From: Bacteroidota bacterium
Lineage (GTDB): Bacteria; Bacteroidota; Bacteroidia; Chitinophagales; Chitinophagaceae
Direction: 5' to 3'
Length of the DNA: 46,448 nt
NCBI GenBank assembly: GCA_023433345.1
Contig: JAEZDA010000097.1
Coordinates: 1 to 46,448 of the forward strand
In this document: piece by piece, positions 17,663-26,900 of the stretch
Position numbering within the stretch: position 1 is the first letter of the stretch
Layout of the letters: every line of letters begins with the position of its first letter
Notes under the pieces: model-generated
What the model was told of the DNA's origin: nothing
Database searches by the model: none
The model's input: the letters and a program-made list of their open reading frames with translations, nothing else
Translations under genes and position numbers: made by a program

Positions 17663-19629
17663 CCTATGGTGATCTGTAAGATCTCCACTGCTTTCTCCTT
17701 TTTCAGTTCAAGCATGTATGTTCCTGCCGGAAGATTTTTTGTTGATGGCAGCAATACGTAAGCATTGGTGGACTGCGACCTTATCTTTCCCCAGGTAACT
17801 TTATTTCCCTTGTTATCGAAAAGGTTGTACTCAATATTTCCGGTAACCAATATCTGGATCCTTATACCTGTTTCTGTTTTAACCGGCGAAGGATTTTTTG
17901 CCATGAGGGGTTTTTCCGTCGCGACCATTTTAACGGGAGATGCCTTCGTGACAGCAGGTACACCAACCGGATCGGGCGCCTTACTAACAGGCTCGGGTAA
18001 ACGAACAGGAGGGATCGCTTTTGGTTCCGGCTGTTCAGGAGCAACTGCTTTGGGTTCCGATTTCGCCACCGGCGGTGCTGACTGTACCACAGGCCTTCCC
18101 TTCACTTCCGGTTTAACGGTCACGGGTAGGTGCTTTTGAAGAGGACCATCATAGGTGACTGCTGCACTTGCCCTGCTTTCGTTCCATAACCTGTCTACGA
18201 ATGTAATGCGATACCACATCTTTGATTCATAATGTGCTTCGTCAACATATTCCTGAATATCCCTACCGTTTATAACTGTAAGAAGGTTACTGCTGGCCGG
18301 GGCGATGGTAGAATCATTCAGGCAGTATACAGCGATCATTTTCACCTTGTTCATTTCTTCGTCTATCCCTTCCGGTAAGGTCCACGAAATTTTAGTGCCG
18401 CCGGCAACTGCCTTTGCCGAAACCCCCGCCGGAGCTGCCGGGGAGACACTGTCTATCCAATGCATCGCCGGCACCATCGCTGGTAAACGAAATGCATGCT
18501 TAAGGGAATCGCGGTAACCAAGTTTATTTTGTATAAGGCTGGAAGTATTATAAATGCTCATTCCTGAAATGCCGTTTGCCGCGGGGGAACGAAGGAGCCT
18601 TAGCTGGTCCGGAATTTCCGACGCACTCCACCACCCTTTCTCTGTTCCAACCTTATAACCTGCCAACCCAATGTAGATATGCCTTTCCCGGGCTTGTTTT
18701 GCCCACCAAAGTGTTACGTCATTAAAAGGAGAACCCGGCTGACGAAAATACCAGTACACCTGGGGAAGCAGGTAATCTATCCAACCTTCCCGAAGCCACT
18801 TCCGTGAGTCTGAAAATAATTCAGAATAATGTTGTTTACCTGTTGTTCTCGTTCCTTTTAACGGGTCAGCGCTGTTTTCATAAATTCCAGTAGGCGACAC
18901 ACCGAACTTTACCCACGGTTTTATTTTTCTGATGGTTTTGAAACAGTCTTCTATCAAAAGGTCAACATTATTTCTTCTCCAGTCGTTCTTGTTAGCGATG
19001 CCTCTTGAATATTTTGCGAAGGTGGCGTTATCGTTGAAAGAACCTTCAGGGTAGAAATAGTCATCAAAATGAATTCCATCCACATCATAACGGTCAACGA
19101 TATCCGAAATTACAGCCAGGATGTGTTGCCTTACTTCAGGAATTCCCGGGTTGAGCGTTCTCAATGTTCCGGACGCGAGCAGCCAGTCCGGCTGTTTCCT
19201 GGCAATATGCATGGGAGAAAAGTAAGGAAGCGCATTGATGTTTGCCACGGCCCTGTAGGGATTAAGCCAGGCATGAAGGTCCATTCCACGCTTATGGCAT
19301 TCTTCAATGGCAAATTGTAGAGGGTCCCAGTTTTCAATCGGCGCTGCACCCTGGGTGCCGGTCAGGTCGGCTGACCATGGCTCGATCGCACTGTTATACA
19401 TGGCATCGCACTGGCTGCGCACCTGCATATAAACGGTATTAATTCCGGTTTCTTTAAGCATGTCCAATATCCCTATCAGGGATTCTCGCTGTTGAACCGG
19501 ACTGTCATTTCGCTTCGGCCAGTCAATATTGGAGAAGGTAGTGAGCCATGCGCCGCGCAGTTCCCTCAATTGTTGGGCCGGAGACAGATGAGATAAAATG
19601 AGCAGGGAGATCAGACAAAGAAATTTCAT
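17659..19629 (-). CDS. Secreted GH10-like glycosyl hydrolase (DUF187/GHL10)
   Basis: 656 aa. Order: signal peptide (1-18), a TIM-barrel of the GHL10/DUF187 type (about 20-370; 'ELRGAWLTTFSNIDWPKR' at the start, 'YDVDGIHFDDYFYP' with the likely catalytic acidic residues, 'PQVYWYFRQPGSPF' later), a fibronectin-like beta domain (about 395-490), a Pro/Lys/Val-rich linker (about 500-590), and a C-terminal ~65-residue beta domain ending 'LPAGTYMLELKKEKAVEILQITIG' that resembles a T9SS type A sorting domain. So it is probably exported to the cell surface or medium. Substrate is unknown; related YngK-type proteins are thought to act on polysaccharide or peptidoglycan-related glycans. It follows the M16 gene on the same strand (93-base gap with a terminator). 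Confidence 0.85.
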   Translation of the reverse strand: MKFLCLISLLILSHLSPAQQLRELRGAWLTTFSNIDWPKRNDSPVQQRESLIGILDMLKETGINTVYMQVRSQCDAMYNSAIEPWSADLTGTQGAAPIENWDPLQFAIEECHKRGMDLHAWLNPYRAVANINALPYFSPMHIARKQPDWLLASGTLRTLNPGIPEVRQHILAVISDIVDRYDVDGIHFDDYFYPEGSFNDNATFAKYSRGIANKNDWRRNNVDLLIEDCFKTIRKIKPWVKFGVSPTGIYENSADPLKGTRTTGKQHYSELFSDSRKWLREGWIDYLLPQVYWYFRQPGSPFNDVTLWWAKQARERHIYIGLAGYKVGTEKGWWSASEIPDQLRLLRSPAANGISGMSIYNTSSLIQNKLGYRDSLKHAFRLPAMVPAMHWIDSVSPAAPAGVSAKAVAGGTKISWTLPEGIDEEMNKVKMIAVYCLNDSTIAPASSNLLTVINGRDIQEYVDEAHYESKMWYRITFVDRLWNESRASAAVTYDGPLQKHLPVTVKPEVKGRPVVQSAPPVAKSEPKAVAPEQPEPKAIPPVRLPEPVSKAPDPVGVPAVTKASPVKMVATEKPLMAKNPSPVKTETGIRIQILVTGNIEYNLFDNKGNKVTWGKIRSQSTNAYVLLPSTKNLPAGTYMLELKKEKAVEILQITIG

Positions 19630-19684
19630 GAAATATTAATGAAGTGTTTTCACCGGTTAGTAAGAAAGGTGCAAAATAAAAAGA

Positions 19685-19701
19685 AGCGGCCATGGACCGC
19701 T
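19685..19701 (-). terminator. Terminator after the M16 peptidase gene
   Basis: Stem AGCGG / CCGCT with seven-base loop, followed on the minus strand by TCTTTTTATTTT. It sits 21 bases past the M16 stop. The stem is short, so efficiency is uncertain. Confidence 0.55.
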
Positions 19702-19721
19702 CCTTTATTTGGTTAAAAGAA

Positions 19722-22559
19722 TTAAAGACGGTTAGCGTCGGCATCGAGTTCAACAATTTCATAACCCATCTTCTGCAGGCCGGGAAGGATTGCCTTTTTG
19801 TCTCCCACTAACACGATGTTCATTTTGTTCACATCAAGATGTTTTTTTGAGGTCTTATCTATGTCCTCTTTTTTGAGTGAGTTCAGAATATTGATCTGGC
19901 GTGCTACAAAGTCAGCAGGAAGATCATATTGAAGTATGCGTGCGATGAAGGCACTTTTTTGGCCTGCAGTTTCATAGTTGCGGGCATCACTCTGGCCTAT
20001 GCTGCTTTGCATAAAACTGATCTCATCAGGCTTGATACCATCATTCACATAAGCGGTTATTTCGCGCATAATCTCAGACAGTGCGCTGTCGGTTGCGTTT
20101 CTGCGAATACCACTGGAGAAAGTGAATCCTCCCGAATATTTATCGGCGCTGAATCCGCTTCGGGCACCGTAAGTCCAACCCTTGTCTTCGCGTAAATTAA
20201 TATTTAAACGGCTGTTAAAAGATGCGCCCAGGTTGTAATTGGCCAATGTTGCCAGGTAATATTCACCAGTTGCATCATAACGCAATAAATTGGCGTTTCC
20301 GATTCTGAATTCAGTTTGAGCGGCATTGGGAATGTCTACTAAATATATCTTCGTTTTCTCAACAGGCTTAAAGTCTGATTTTACAGGCAGTGTGAACTTA
20401 GTTGCAGGAAGCTTTTGAAGAAAGGCAAGCTTTGGTGTTACCTGGGCTTCTTTCACATCTCCCACTATTATAACACGGCCTTCGTCTGAGCTGATATATT
20501 TTGCATAATAGTTTTTAATGTCATCCAGGGTAATAGCATCAATTGTTTCCTGGGTGCCACTGCCGGGAATGCCCATAATATTGTCTTTACCATAATTCAG
20601 GGCTGCATACACATTTGATGCAACTGTGGCGGCAGATGTTCTTCCGTTTTTAATGCTTTCCGAAACCTGCTTTTTTAAACGCATAAAATCATCTTCATTA
20701 AATTGAGGACGAAGGATCCTCTCTTCCAGGAGGGCAACAGACTTATCCATATTTCTTGTAAGGGTGTTCAAAGAAAATACGATGGCATCTGTAGTGTTAT
20801 ATACGCTAAGGCTGCTGCCAAGTTTTTGAAGCTCGAGGCTGATCTGTTCGCTCGTGTAATTTTTTGTGTCTTCATTCAACATCGCGGCTACGAGATTCGT
20901 GAGGCCGGCTTTTGAAAGATCATTGTTTTCCATCAGCCTTCCACCCTTCAAAGCAATGGTGATATTTGCCGTTGGAAGTTCTGTATTTTCTGTTCCGATC
21001 ACAGTCATGCCGTTGGCAAGTTTCTTCTTCCAAAACGGCGGAACATTTACAACCGGGTTTTTACCGGCTCCGGGCATCATGCTTCGGTTGAAATTATCCT
21101 TTGCCTTGGTATATTTCAGCCCTTTATATCCGTAATCCGGCGCAACATAACCTTCAGTGTTTACGGTGTAGTTATCCTCTCCGGCCTTCATATTTTCCTG
21201 GCCTTTAGGAACTGCACTCACAACAAGGCGATTCTTTCCTTTTATATATTTTTCATATACCCGCCATACATCCTCCTTAGTTACTGCGAGGTAACGCTGC
21301 ATTTCCTTGCCAATTAAATTCGGATTGTTTTGAAAGGTTTCGTTGTATGCAAGCTGCCTTACTTTTCCTGAAACACTCGCAAGCCCGTTAATAGTCCGGC
21401 TTTCAAAATCGCCTTTGAAACGTGCCAGGTCATCATCCGTTACGCCGCGCTTTTCAAAACCCATCATGGCCTCGTTCACCAGTTGTTCCATTTCTTTCAG
21501 CGATTTGCCCGAAAAAGGAGTGACAGAAATAACAAATTCTCCTGCCAGTTCGGTCATGGAGCTGAAAGAAGAAGCGTTGTTGGCTTTTTGCGTTTTCACC
21601 AATTCCTGGTAAAGGATCGAATTTCTTCCTCCGCCCAGAATGTCTGCAAGAAGATCTAATGCCGGTTCATCGGCATGAAAAGACGGTACGGTGGGATAAA
21701 CAATTCGCATCATCGGCGTGCGTGCGTAATTGTCAACGTAACTCGCATACCTGTTTGAAGCAAGTTTTACAGGCTCCAGTTTCGTTGGTTTTACTTCAGG
21801 ACCTTTAGGAATCGATCCGAAATACTTTTCTACCATCGTAAGAACCTCTTTTGTATTCACGTCGCCTCCAATGGTGAGCGTGGCATTGTTCGGGCCATAC
21901 CAGCGCAGGAAGAAATTTTTCAAATCGTTTACATCACTGCGGTTGAGGTCTTCAATGTAGCCGATGGTGAGCCAGGAGTAAGGATGGCCGTATGGATAAA
22001 GGTTTTTAGATGTTACCTCGCTTAACAGTCCGTAGGGGCGGTTATCATAATTCTGTCCCCTTTCATTCTTAACTGTTTCGCGCTGCACCTCAAACTTCTG
22101 TTGTGTTACAGCATCGAGCAGAAAACCCATCCGGTCTGCCTCAAGCCATAACATTTTTTCAAGTTGATTATTCGGAACTGTTTCAAAATAATTTGTTCGG
22201 TCGCGGTTAGTGGTGCCATTCAAAGTACCTCCTGCCTCTGATATTATTTTAAAATGCTGTTCATCTGCAACATTGTCTGAGCCCTGAAACATCATGTGTT
22301 CAAAGAAATGAGCAAAACCGCTTTTCCCGATCTCTTCACGGGCAGAGCCTACGTGATAAGTTACATCAACATGTACAATCGGGTCAGAGTGATCTTCGTG
22401 TATTATTACCGTTAGTCCGTTCGGCAGAACATATTTTTCGTAGGGAATTACAATTTCCTTGTTTTTCTGAACAACTTTTTCAACCAGCTTTGGTTGGGCG
22501 AAAATTGCCGGGGATGCAGCCAGGGCGATTACGCACAAGCCCAAAAATTTCATTCGCAT
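19722..22559 (-). CDS. Exported M16 zinc peptidase, two-domain
   Basis: 945 aa. Signal peptide (about 1-21, ending Ala-Ile-Phe-Ala-Gln) followed by two tandem M16 halves. The first half is active-type: inverted zinc motif HFFEH at H84-H88 and the downstream glutamate in 'VKNERGQN' (E166), the usual ~75-80 residue distance. The second half (from about 510) has no HxxEH, as is normal for the inactive half that completes the chamber. The Arg/Tyr pair region near the end ('NLREDKGWTYGARSGF') is the typical C-terminal M16 substrate-binding signature. Likely a periplasmic peptidase degrading short peptides. A -7 box lies at 22590-22597. Confidence 0.93.
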   Translation of the reverse strand: MRMKFLGLCVIALAASPAIFAQPKLVEKVVQKNKEIVIPYEKYVLPNGLTVIIHEDHSDPIVHVDVTYHVGSAREEIGKSGFAHFFEHMMFQGSDNVADEQHFKIISEAGGTLNGTTNRDRTNYFETVPNNQLEKMLWLEADRMGFLLDAVTQQKFEVQRETVKNERGQNYDNRPYGLLSEVTSKNLYPYGHPYSWLTIGYIEDLNRSDVNDLKNFFLRWYGPNNATLTIGGDVNTKEVLTMVEKYFGSIPKGPEVKPTKLEPVKLASNRYASYVDNYARTPMMRIVYPTVPSFHADEPALDLLADILGGGRNSILYQELVKTQKANNASSFSSMTELAGEFVISVTPFSGKSLKEMEQLVNEAMMGFEKRGVTDDDLARFKGDFESRTINGLASVSGKVRQLAYNETFQNNPNLIGKEMQRYLAVTKEDVWRVYEKYIKGKNRLVVSAVPKGQENMKAGEDNYTVNTEGYVAPDYGYKGLKYTKAKDNFNRSMMPGAGKNPVVNVPPFWKKKLANGMTVIGTENTELPTANITIALKGGRLMENNDLSKAGLTNLVAAMLNEDTKNYTSEQISLELQKLGSSLSVYNTTDAIVFSLNTLTRNMDKSVALLEERILRPQFNEDDFMRLKKQVSESIKNGRTSAATVASNVYAALNYGKDNIMGIPGSGTQETIDAITLDDIKNYYAKYISSDEGRVIIVGDVKEAQVTPKLAFLQKLPATKFTLPVKSDFKPVEKTKIYLVDIPNAAQTEFRIGNANLLRYDATGEYYLATLANYNLGASFNSRLNINLREDKGWTYGARSGFSADKYSGGFTFSSGIRRNATDSALSEIMREITAYVNDGIKPDEISFMQSSIGQSDARNYETAGQKSAFIARILQYDLPADFVARQINILNSLKKEDIDKTSKKHLDVNKMNIVLVGDKKAILPGLQKMGYEIVELDADANRL

Positions 22560-22589
22560 GATAAGAAATGTTTAAGTTATGTAGAACCT

Positions 22590-22597
22590 CAAATATA
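22590..22597 (-). promoter_or_regulatory. Probable -7 box (TATATTTG) of the M16 gene
   Basis: Exact TAnnTTTG on the minus strand, about 30 bases before the M16 ATG. No -33 TTG found at the expected distance. Confidence 0.4.
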
Positions 22598-22700
22598 AAT
22601 GAAGGCCTGAATTTACACGCGATTTTTATGTCTGCGTCCTGTTAAAAAAAGGTTTACTGTGGAATAAAACCGTATAATTGATTAATGTTTCTGCAACTAA

Positions 22701-23825
22701 ATGCTGAACCATGAAATAACTTTAAGCAAAAACTGTTTGGCGGTTCTGTATTTTACTGTTACTAATGATCTCTCCTACGATCAGCGGATGCATCGTATTT
22801 GTAGCAGCCTTTCGGAAGAAGGTCACCGCGTGGTATTGGTGGGAAGAAAGAGAAAGGATTCTGTGTCATTATCAAAAATGCCTTTTAAACAGGTGAGGCT
22901 AAAATGCCCTGCGGAGCGCGGATTTTTCTTCTATGCAATATATAATCTCCAGCTTTTTTTCTTTTTATTGTTCAGGAAGATGGATGGTATTTGCGCGATC
23001 GACCTGGATACAATTCTACCGGTGTTGTGGATGTCCAGGCTCAAAGGCGTAAAAAGAGTTTACGATGCGCACGAATTATTTTGTGAAATGAAGGAGATAG
23101 CCGGCCGGCCGAGGTTGCACGCTTTCTGGAAAAAAATCGAAAAATATGCTGTTCCGAAATTTAAATATGGATATACAGTTAATCAGCCAATTGCTGATGA
23201 ATTTAAAAGAATGTACGGTTCCAATTACGGCGTGGTAAGAAACATTGCACCTTATGATCCTTTAAAAATGGGCGTTGAGAAGGACCGATTTATTTTATAT
23301 CAGGGAGCCGTTAATGAAGGAAGAAGCTTTGAAACCCTGATCCCGGCCATGAAATGGGTCAACTGCACGCTTATGATTTGCGGAAATGGAAATTTTCAAA
23401 AAAGGGCTAAGGAACTGGTCGAGGTGCACGAAGTGAAAGACAAGGTTATTTTTCGCGGTATGGTGGAGCCGATAGAACTGAAGAGGATTACCTCTAGGGC
23501 TTTAATAGGTATCACGCTGTTCGAAAAAGGCGCATTGAGTAACTACTATTCTCTGGCAAATCGTTTTTTTGATTACATACATGCCGGTGTGCCTCAACTT
23601 TGTTCAGACTACCCGGCTTACCGGGAGATCAATAACCGCTACAAAGTTGCAGTATTGATAAATGATCATTCACCCGAAAGCATTGCCATGAACCTGAATA
23701 GCTTGTTGCACGATCAGGTTCGGTGGGAGAATTTGCACCGTGAGTGCATGCTTGCTGCAAGGGAATTTAATTGGCAGGAGGAATCAGCTAAACTTAGAGC
23801 ATATTACAAACAGATATTTGACTGA
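22701..23825 (+). CDS. Glycosyltransferase (GT-B fold, group 1 type)
   Basis: 374 aa, predicted cytosolic or membrane-peripheral. The N-terminal half has a Rossmann domain ('DLSYDQRMHRICSSLSEEGH', 'GICAIDLDTILPVLWMSR', 'VYDAHELFCEMKEI'), the C-terminal half carries the nucleotide-sugar binding block ('LYQGAVNEGRSFETLIPAM', 'LMICGNGNFQKRAKEL', 'FEKGALSNYYSLANRFFDYI'), matching GT4-like enzymes. Donor and acceptor are unknown. It overlaps the next glycosyltransferase gene by only a few bases, so the two are almost certainly co-transcribed and act in the same glycan, perhaps a lipid-linked or surface polysaccharide. No flippase or polymerase gene is nearby. Confidence 0.85.
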   Translation: MLNHEITLSKNCLAVLYFTVTNDLSYDQRMHRICSSLSEEGHRVVLVGRKRKDSVSLSKMPFKQVRLKCPAERGFFFYAIYNLQLFFFLLFRKMDGICAIDLDTILPVLWMSRLKGVKRVYDAHELFCEMKEIAGRPRLHAFWKKIEKYAVPKFKYGYTVNQPIADEFKRMYGSNYGVVRNIAPYDPLKMGVEKDRFILYQGAVNEGRSFETLIPAMKWVNCTLMICGNGNFQKRAKELVEVHEVKDKVIFRGMVEPIELKRITSRALIGITLFEKGALSNYYSLANRFFDYIHAGVPQLCSDYPAYREINNRYKVAVLINDHSPESIAMNLNSLLHDQVRWENLHRECMLAAREFNWQEESAKLRAYYKQIFD

Positions 23826-24969
23826 CCACTTACATATCGTATGTTTTGAAGTTCCGTTTCCTCCCGATCATGGCGGGCTTACGGATCTGTTTTATAAGAT
23901 AAAGTGGCTTCATAAGCTTGGTGTGAAAATACATTTGCATTGCTTCACGAAGGGAAGGCAACCGTCCGGGGAGCTGGAAGCACTTTGCCACTCGGTTAAA
24001 TATTACCGAAGGACGATGCTCCGGGTTTCATTTCGTGTGCCCTACATCGTTAGTACCCGTCGCAATGAAGAATTGAAAAGCGAATTAGAAAAAGATGATT
24101 ATCCCGTACTGCTTGAAGGCGTTCATTGCACCTGGTTGCTGAATGATAATAAATTAAAGGGCCGGAAAGTTTTTGTGCGACTACACAATGTAGAGCATAT
24201 CTATTATGATCGCCTTGCCAGGCACGAAAGAAACGCTTTAAAAAGAGCTTTCTTTTCAAGGGAGAGCAGGCTTTTAAAAAAATGGGAAATGGGCTTGTTA
24301 AAGCAGCAAGCACATTTTCTTACCGTGAGCTCCCGGGATTCCGCACTCTTTCAATCTCTCAATCATTCCGCCGATGTTCGCTACCTGCCGGTTTTCACCG
24401 GGCATGGATCTCCCAAAGCACACAAGGGTTTCGGGGAGTTCTGCCTCTATCATGGCAATCTTTCAGTAAATGAAAATGAAGCCGCCGCTGCATGGCTGAT
24501 ACAGGAGGTTTTTGAAACGCTGGAAATAAATTTGATGATCGCGGGGAAGGATCCTTCCAAAAATTTGCTGCAGCTCGCTTCAAAATACAGGAATATTCAT
24601 ATTGTCAGCAACCCTTCTGAACCGGCGATGAATGAACTTATGGCCAGGGCCCATATTCATGTGTTACCGTCTTTCAATGCAACGGGCGTGAAGCTAAAAG
24701 TTTTGAATGCACTCTACCTTGGAAGGTTTGTTGTTGCCAATCGCAATGCCGTTGAGGGAACGGCAATAGAGGAACTCTGTAATATTGTAGAAACTCCCGG
24801 GGAGTTTCGCGAGAAAATTTCCGGGCTGATGGAAACTGAATATTCAGATTCGGTTATACGTAAACGTTATGAGACCCTTGAAGGAATTTATAGCAATGAA
24901 ATGAACGCACTGCATCTTAGTGCACTGATATTCCAGCATTATCCCACACCTTCCCGCCCTCGGTCTTGA
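23818..24969 (+). CDS. Second glycosyltransferase, overlapping the first
   Basis: 383 aa from the TTG at 23818; the overlap TTGACTGA with the upstream stop suggests translational coupling. A GTG at 23740 would add 26 residues overlapping the upstream gene by 86 bases; the first beta strand of a GT-B fold ('LHIVCFEVPFPPDHGG') begins right after the TTG, so I prefer it. The C-terminal half contains 'LYHGNLSVNENEAAAAWL', 'LMIAGKDPSKNL', 'HIHVLPSFNATGVKLKVLNALYLGRFVVANRNAVEG', a group 1-type donor-binding region resembling sugar transferases of the Stp1/GT4 kind. Its 3' end overlaps the opposing ftsE-like gene by 53 bases. Confidence 0.8.
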   Translation: MTDHLHIVCFEVPFPPDHGGLTDLFYKIKWLHKLGVKIHLHCFTKGRQPSGELEALCHSVKYYRRTMLRVSFRVPYIVSTRRNEELKSELEKDDYPVLLEGVHCTWLLNDNKLKGRKVFVRLHNVEHIYYDRLARHERNALKRAFFSRESRLLKKWEMGLLKQQAHFLTVSSRDSALFQSLNHSADVRYLPVFTGHGSPKAHKGFGEFCLYHGNLSVNENEAAAAWLIQEVFETLEINLMIAGKDPSKNLLQLASKYRNIHIVSNPSEPAMNELMARAHIHVLPSFNATGVKLKVLNALYLGRFVVANRNAVEGTAIEELCNIVETPGEFREKISGLMETEYSDSVIRKRYETLEGIYSNEMNALHLSALIFQHYPTPSRPRS

Positions 24970-25606
24970 TAGTTCGGGCAGGAAACTTCTTGATCACTAA
25001 ATAATCATGGGTTGCCATTAAGATCGTGGTATTGTAGTCTCTGGAGATATGAAACAGCAGTTGCATGATCTCGTCGCTGGTTTCGGGATCCAGGTTGCCT
25101 GTAGGCTCATCTGCGAGTATCAGTTTCGGGGAATTTAAGAGAGCACGTGCAATATCAACTCTTTGCTGTTCTCCTCCGCTGAGTTCATACGGCATTTTAA
25201 ATCCTTTGGTTTTAAGGTTCACTTTTTCAAGAACATCGGCAATTTTATCATTCATAAGCTTTTCATCCTTCCAACCTGTAGCTTTGAGAACGAATTTCAA
25301 ATTTTCATTCACGTTGCGGTCAGTAAGCAACTGAAAATCCTGGAAAACCACACCGAGGTTTCTCCTCAAAAAAGGAACTGTCTTCCATGTAAGATCGTTC
25401 AGTTTGTGACCAACAACCCATCCTTCTCCTTCAGTTAATTGAAGATCTCCATAAAGGGTTTTCAAAAGACTGCTCTTGCCTGTTCCGGTTTTCCCCACGA
25501 GGTATACGAACTCCCCCTTGTCCAACGAAATATCAACCTCACTTAATACGAGATTGCTTCCCTGGTAAATATTCACATTGCGAAGTTCAATTATGGATTG
25601 CGACAT
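24917..25606 (-). CDS. ftsE: FtsE-like ABC transporter ATP-binding protein
   Basis: 229 aa from the ATG at 25606 (an ATG eight codons further upstream is less likely: it adds a Thr/Lys stretch before the usual beta strand). Walker A GKTGTGKS (38-45), Q-loop 'VFQDFQLL', signature LSGGEQQRVDIARALL, Walker B 'LILADEPTGNLDP' and H-loop 'ILMATHDYLV'. Overall pattern fits FtsE, the ATPase that with FtsX controls peptidoglycan hydrolases at division; LolD-type ATPases are the main alternative. No ftsX is adjacent here, so the partner must be elsewhere. It lies 54 bases downstream of purM and converges with a glycosyltransferase with a 53-base antisense overlap. Confidence 0.82.
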   Translation of the reverse strand: MSQSIIELRNVNIYQGSNLVLSEVDISLDKGEFVYLVGKTGTGKSSLLKTLYGDLQLTEGEGWVVGHKLNDLTWKTVPFLRRNLGVVFQDFQLLTDRNVNENLKFVLKATGWKDEKLMNDKIADVLEKVNLKTKGFKMPYELSGGEQQRVDIARALLNSPKLILADEPTGNLDPETSDEIMQLLFHISRDYNTTILMATHDYLVIKKFPARTIKTEGGKVWDNAGISVH

Positions 25607-25624
25607 AACCTTTTTTGTAGTTGG

Positions 25625-25651
25625 CTGCAAAATAAGAATATTCTTTTGCAG
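25625..25651. repeat. Imperfect inverted repeat between purM and the ftsE-like gene
   Basis: 27-base inverted repeat with arms CTGCAAAA...GAAT and ATTC...TTTTGCAG, and a three-base TAA bulge on the plus-strand left arm. It could be an mRNA hairpin in the purM-ftsE spacer, or an operator. No long T-run follows, so I do not call it a terminator. Confidence 0.35.
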
Positions 25652-25660
25652 GGCGTGTTG

Positions 25661-26836
25661 TTAATATTTTAATTCTTCGTCCCGTAACTTGATGACCAGT
25701 TCCTTCTTTTCGGCCGGCTCCACTCTTCCGATCACCCTGGCGCCTACTCCAAAACTTTGGGCTACATTAATAATATCTTCTGCATGGCGGCTATCGCAGA
25801 ATATTTCCATTCTGCAGCCCATGTTGAAAACTTCATACATCTCTTTGTTTGAACCTTTACTGTTTGCCTGTATAAGTCTGAAGATCGGCGGAGGTGCGAA
25901 CAAGTCATCCTTAATAATGCGCAAAGGTGACGGCAGATACTTTAAAACCTTGGTTTGGCCTCCACCACTGCAGTGTATCAAGCCTTTGATGCTTTCAAAA
26001 TGCTCTGTGAGAAGTGTTCGCAAAACAGGTGCAAAGGTTCTGGTAGGGCTTAATAGAAGTTGACCGATAGTGAGAGACCCCGGAATTTCCTCGTAACTAA
26101 CGGTGTCGGTTAGACTATTTTTCCCGATGTATGCAACTCCGGCGTCCATACTATTATCAAAACTCTCAGGAAAGTTGTGGGAATATTTTTTTTCAAGTAC
26201 ATCGTGCCGGGCGCTGGTTAGTCCATTGCTTCCGAGGCCGCTGTTGTACATAGTTTCATAATCGGCCTGGCCGAAACTTGCAAGGCCCACGATCACCTGC
26301 CCTGCTGCGATTTTGTCGTTAGTAATTAACTTAGCCTTTGGCCACCGGCAGGCCATTGTTCCATTCACTGCAACGGTACGAACAACATCTCCAACGTCGG
26401 CAGTTTCTCCACCGAGGTATTTAATGTTCACGCCATAATCGGCCAGCTTTTCAAACAATTCCTGTGTTCCGTTTATAATGGCCTCAAGCACCTCTCCGGG
26501 AATAAGTTTTTTATTACGGTCTATTGTAGAATTGAAAATGATATTGTTGTGAATGCCCACGCAAAGCAGATCGTCGAGATTCATTGCCACTGCATCCTGG
26601 GCAATGCCTTTCCAAACTGAAATATCTCCGGTTTCCTTCCAGTACATGTAGGCAAGTATGCTTTTTGTACCGGCACCATCAGCATGCATTACATTCACAA
26701 AATCTTCATCCTTGCCAAGGTAGTCGGGGTAAAGTTTGCAAAAGGCGTTTGGGAACAGCCCCTGGTCAAGGTTTTGCACCGCTTTGTGAACTTCTTCTTT
26801 CTGTGCAGACACGCCTCTCTGGCTGTATAAACTCAT
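25661..26836 (-). CDS. purM: Phosphoribosylformylglycinamidine cyclo-ligase (AIR synthase)
   Basis: Purine synthesis step 5: closes FGAM to aminoimidazole ribotide using ATP. The 391-aa protein is the long PurM type common in Bacteroidota. Evidence: 'NVMHADGAGTKSILAYMYW' near residue 50 (PurM-family ATP/Mg motif), 'AVAMNLDDLLCVG', 'YLGGETADVGDVVRTVAVNGT', 'GLASFGQADYETMYNSGLGSNGLTSARHD' and 'LIHCSGGGQTKVL' of the C-terminal AIRS domain. It has no other pur gene around it. It diverges from ribF; each has its own -7 box in the 81-base gap. Confidence 0.93.
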   Translation of the reverse strand: MSLYSQRGVSAQKEEVHKAVQNLDQGLFPNAFCKLYPDYLGKDEDFVNVMHADGAGTKSILAYMYWKETGDISVWKGIAQDAVAMNLDDLLCVGIHNNIIFNSTIDRNKKLIPGEVLEAIINGTQELFEKLADYGVNIKYLGGETADVGDVVRTVAVNGTMACRWPKAKLITNDKIAAGQVIVGLASFGQADYETMYNSGLGSNGLTSARHDVLEKKYSHNFPESFDNSMDAGVAYIGKNSLTDTVSYEEIPGSLTIGQLLLSPTRTFAPVLRTLLTEHFESIKGLIHCSGGGQTKVLKYLPSPLRIIKDDLFAPPPIFRLIQANSKGSNKEMYEVFNMGCRMEIFCDSRHAEDIINVAQSFGVGARVIGRVEPAEKKELVIKLRDEELKY

Positions 26837-26855
26837 GATGATGAAGATTGAAAGG

Positions 26856-26863
26856 CAAAACTA
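26856..26863 (-). promoter_or_regulatory. Probable -7 box (TAGTTTTG) of purM
   Basis: Exact TAnnTTTG on the minus strand, 19 bases before the purM ATG. Back-to-back with the ribF box 37 bases away. No clear -33 element, and no PurR-type palindrome recognised. Confidence 0.45.
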
Positions 26864-26900
26864 ATTGTGAATTGCCAATAATCCATTTTCATTTATCAAT

